DNA of 64,000 nucleotides. Source: Acidimicrobiales bacterium. Lineage in GTDB: Bacteria; Actinomycetota; Acidimicrobiia; Acidimicrobiales; Aldehydirespiratoraceae. The notes below the pieces were generated by a model. It saw only the letters and a list, made by a program, of their open reading frames with translations, was not told the origin of the DNA and ran no database searches. Positions within the stretch are counted from its first letter, which is position 1. Each line of letters opens with the position of its first letter. The DNA is taken from positions 1-64,000 of the forward strand of contig JAQWLJ010000003.1 of the NCBI GenBank assembly GCA_029247365.1, written 5' to 3'. Of this stretch, positions 63,213 to 64,000 are shown one piece after another. Both the position numbers and the translations under genes were made by a program.

Positions 63213-63411
63213 CACGACGGGTGGGCTCGATCGCGTGAGTGAATCTTCGCGCCCGAGCTCACAACGATGCTTGACCCTGCACTGCCAGACCAGCTCGACC
63301 AAGAGACCACCGGAATGAAAAGCGGCCATGACCTGCCCAACTGGGACATGATCATGGCCGATCTCACCTCTGGCGACAATGCGCCGGTCGTTGGTGCGAA
63401 AGTTCCAACAA
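63213..63411. other. Non-coding stretch between mocA and the tRNA 3' duplicate
   Basis: Roughly 200 bases show no supported gene. A short frame on the plus strand ending in GRTGFEPVTSAV runs through the tRNA-derived repeat and is the usual spurious translation of such repeats. Confidence 0.45.
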
Positions 63412-63457
63412 TGGTGGGCCGTACTGGATTCGAACCAGTGACCTCTGCCGTGTGAAG
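63412..63457 (-). repeat. Perfect 46-bp duplicate of the tRNA-Val 3' end (att-like)
   Basis: The 46 bases are identical to 63525-63570, covering the CCA, acceptor strand, T-arm, variable loop and part of the anticodon arm. It lacks the 5' half of the tRNA. The copies are 113 bases apart, start to start, in the same orientation. Duplication of a tRNA 3' end is the usual footprint of integrase-mediated insertion, or of a tandem duplication. Confidence 0.9.
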
Positions 63458-63524
63458 AAAAGACTCGTCACCTCGGCCTCCATTCGTGCTCCGTGTCGAA
63501 TAGGCCTCTGACCTGGGGTTTTGT

Positions 63525-63601
63525 TGGTGGGCCGTACTGGATTCGAACCAGTGACCTCTGCCGTGTGAAGGCAGCGCTCTAGCCAACTGAGCTAACGGCC
63601 C
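63525..63601 (-). tRNA. tRNA-Val (anticodon CAC), CCA encoded
   Basis: The minus strand reads GGGCCGT-TA-GCTC-AGTTGGCTA-GAGC-G, then an anticodon arm CTGCC-TTCACAC-GGCAG, variable loop AGGTC, T-arm ACTGG-TTCGAAT-CCAGT, and acceptor ACGGCCC-A-CCA. All stems pair perfectly. The anticodon is CAC, reading GUG valine codons. Without CCA the gene is 74 nucleotides (63528-63601). Confidence 0.97.
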
Positions 63602-63640
63602 GGAAGCGGAGAACGATACCGGATCCCGGATCCGATCCCA

Positions 63641-64000
63641 TCAGGTTGGCGGTGTGCCCCCGTAGTGCTTGAGCTCGACCGTGTTGCCATCGGGGTCGCG
63701 CACGTAGAGGCCCCAGCCGTAACCGCCAGCGCCCCAGATCCACATGGGGCCAGCGACCACATCAAAGGCGTCGGACTCGGCCACCGTATGCAAATCGACA
63801 TCGTCTGCTACCCGCATCGACACGTGGTCGACGTTGATGCCGGTGCGGTCACCCTCGATCACATCGATCACCGTTGAGTCGTCGACGCGCAGTGACACGA
63901 ACGGCACCGTGCCGGCTCGCCACTCGGCTTCGCGTTCTGGCGCCAGGCTGAGGCGATCGCGGTACCAGGCCAGCGCTCGATCCGGCTCGCTCGTCACCAG
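63641..64000 (-). CDS. VOC (glyoxalase/bleomycin-resistance) superfamily protein, partial
   Basis: The 119 visible codons lack the start, which lies beyond the right edge. LVTSEPDRALAWYRDRLSLAPE, NVDHVSMRVADDVDL and YVRDPDGNTVELKHYG match the VOC fold (paired beta-alpha-beta-beta-beta modules), with a metal-ligand-like Glu in the C-terminal NTVELKHY segment. Function cannot be assigned beyond the superfamily. It is downstream of nothing recognisable on the same strand here. Confidence 0.85.
   Translation of the reverse strand: MVTSEPDRALAWYRDRLSLAPEREAEWRAGTVPFVSLRVDDSTVIDVIEGDRTGINVDHVSMRVADDVDLHTVAESDAFDVVAGPMWIWGAGGYGWGLYVRDPDGNTVELKHYGGTPPT

Larger units (their letters stand above)
51205..63601. 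mobile_element. Candidate tRNA-Val-associated genomic island carrying CO oxidation genes
   Basis: The region is bounded on the right by intact tRNA-Val plus a perfect 3'-end duplicate, and on the left by a diverged tRNA 3'-end remnant in the same orientation, the geometry left by tRNA-targeted integration. Inside is a self-contained CO dehydrogenase locus with its maturation genes. No integrase, relaxase or transposase was found, and the left copy is diverged, so any acquisition would be old. This is inference; the boundary is uncertain. Confidence 0.35.

Noticed and set aside
63267-63455. Plus-strand open frame ending in GRTGFEPVTSAV
   Set aside because: The ending is the standard spurious translation of a tRNA 3' end on the opposite strand; the frame is not family-like.

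Overview
The window is a high-GC actinobacterial chromosome segment, most likely from an uncultured or marine Acidimicrobiia-type lineage (inference from gene content). The evidence is a mycothiol ligase (MshC), a phosphatidylinositol mannoside (PIM) locus in the same order as the Mycobacterium tuberculosis pdxS-thrS region, an InhA-like enoyl-ACP reductase, a heliorhodopsin, a form I CO dehydrogenase, and frequent ATGA/GTGA translational coupling. No phage genes, CRISPR arrays or complete insertion sequences were seen.

Layout. 0-9.6 kb (minus strand): thrS, HIT hydrolase, a small membrane protein, pgsA, PatA-type acyltransferase, pimA, lemA, a dead M48-like protease, a DUF3048 lipoprotein and the start of pdxS, with mshC upstream of thrS. 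9.7-19.1 kb: fabI/inhA, two CBS/DUF21 membrane proteins, a heterodimeric ABC exporter, a decayed ABC ATPase, thiamine pyrophosphokinase and an M23 peptidase. 19.2-24.4 kb: a dienelactone hydrolase, an operon of two metal-ligand-rich lipoproteins with a polytopic membrane protein, DUF72 and cupin proteins. 24.8-32.3 kb: P450, SDR, TrpB2 and a coupled set of three SRPBCC proteins with two SDR-type oxidoreductases. 32.3-39.1 kb: thrH, an esterase, an enolase-superfamily enzyme, a beta-hydroxyacid dehydrogenase and a coupled enoyl-CoA hydratase/MalY/DUF169 set. 39.2-51.2 kb: heliorhodopsin with a membrane neighbour, a siderophore-interacting flavoprotein, a flavin monooxygenase, hydrolases, an MFS transporter, a long AcnB-type aconitase, an IPNS-like oxygenase and an amine-oxidase-like flavoprotein.

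51.2-63.6 kb is a CO-oxidation island. Plus strand: coxM, coxS, coxL (with the form I AYRCSFR motif), an XdhC-YHS fusion, coxG and then five consecutive tiny single-span membrane proteins. Convergent minus strand: coxI-like XdhC, an 88-aa protein, coxD, coxE and two small unknown proteins. A MocA-like cytidylyltransferase for the molybdopterin cytosine dinucleotide cofactor follows on the plus strand. The right edge is tRNA-Val(CAC) with a perfect 46-bp duplicate of its 3' end; a diverged third copy lies at the left edge (51.2 kb) in the same orientation, which suggests tRNA-targeted acquisition, although no integrase is visible.

The best candidate for an undescribed system is the five-gene membrane-protein array behind coxG. 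It is paralogue-like, tightly coupled to the structural CO dehydrogenase genes, and could form a membrane anchor or quinone-access assembly. The His-rich lipoprotein/cupredoxin/membrane operon at 20-23 kb and the heliorhodopsin pair are next.
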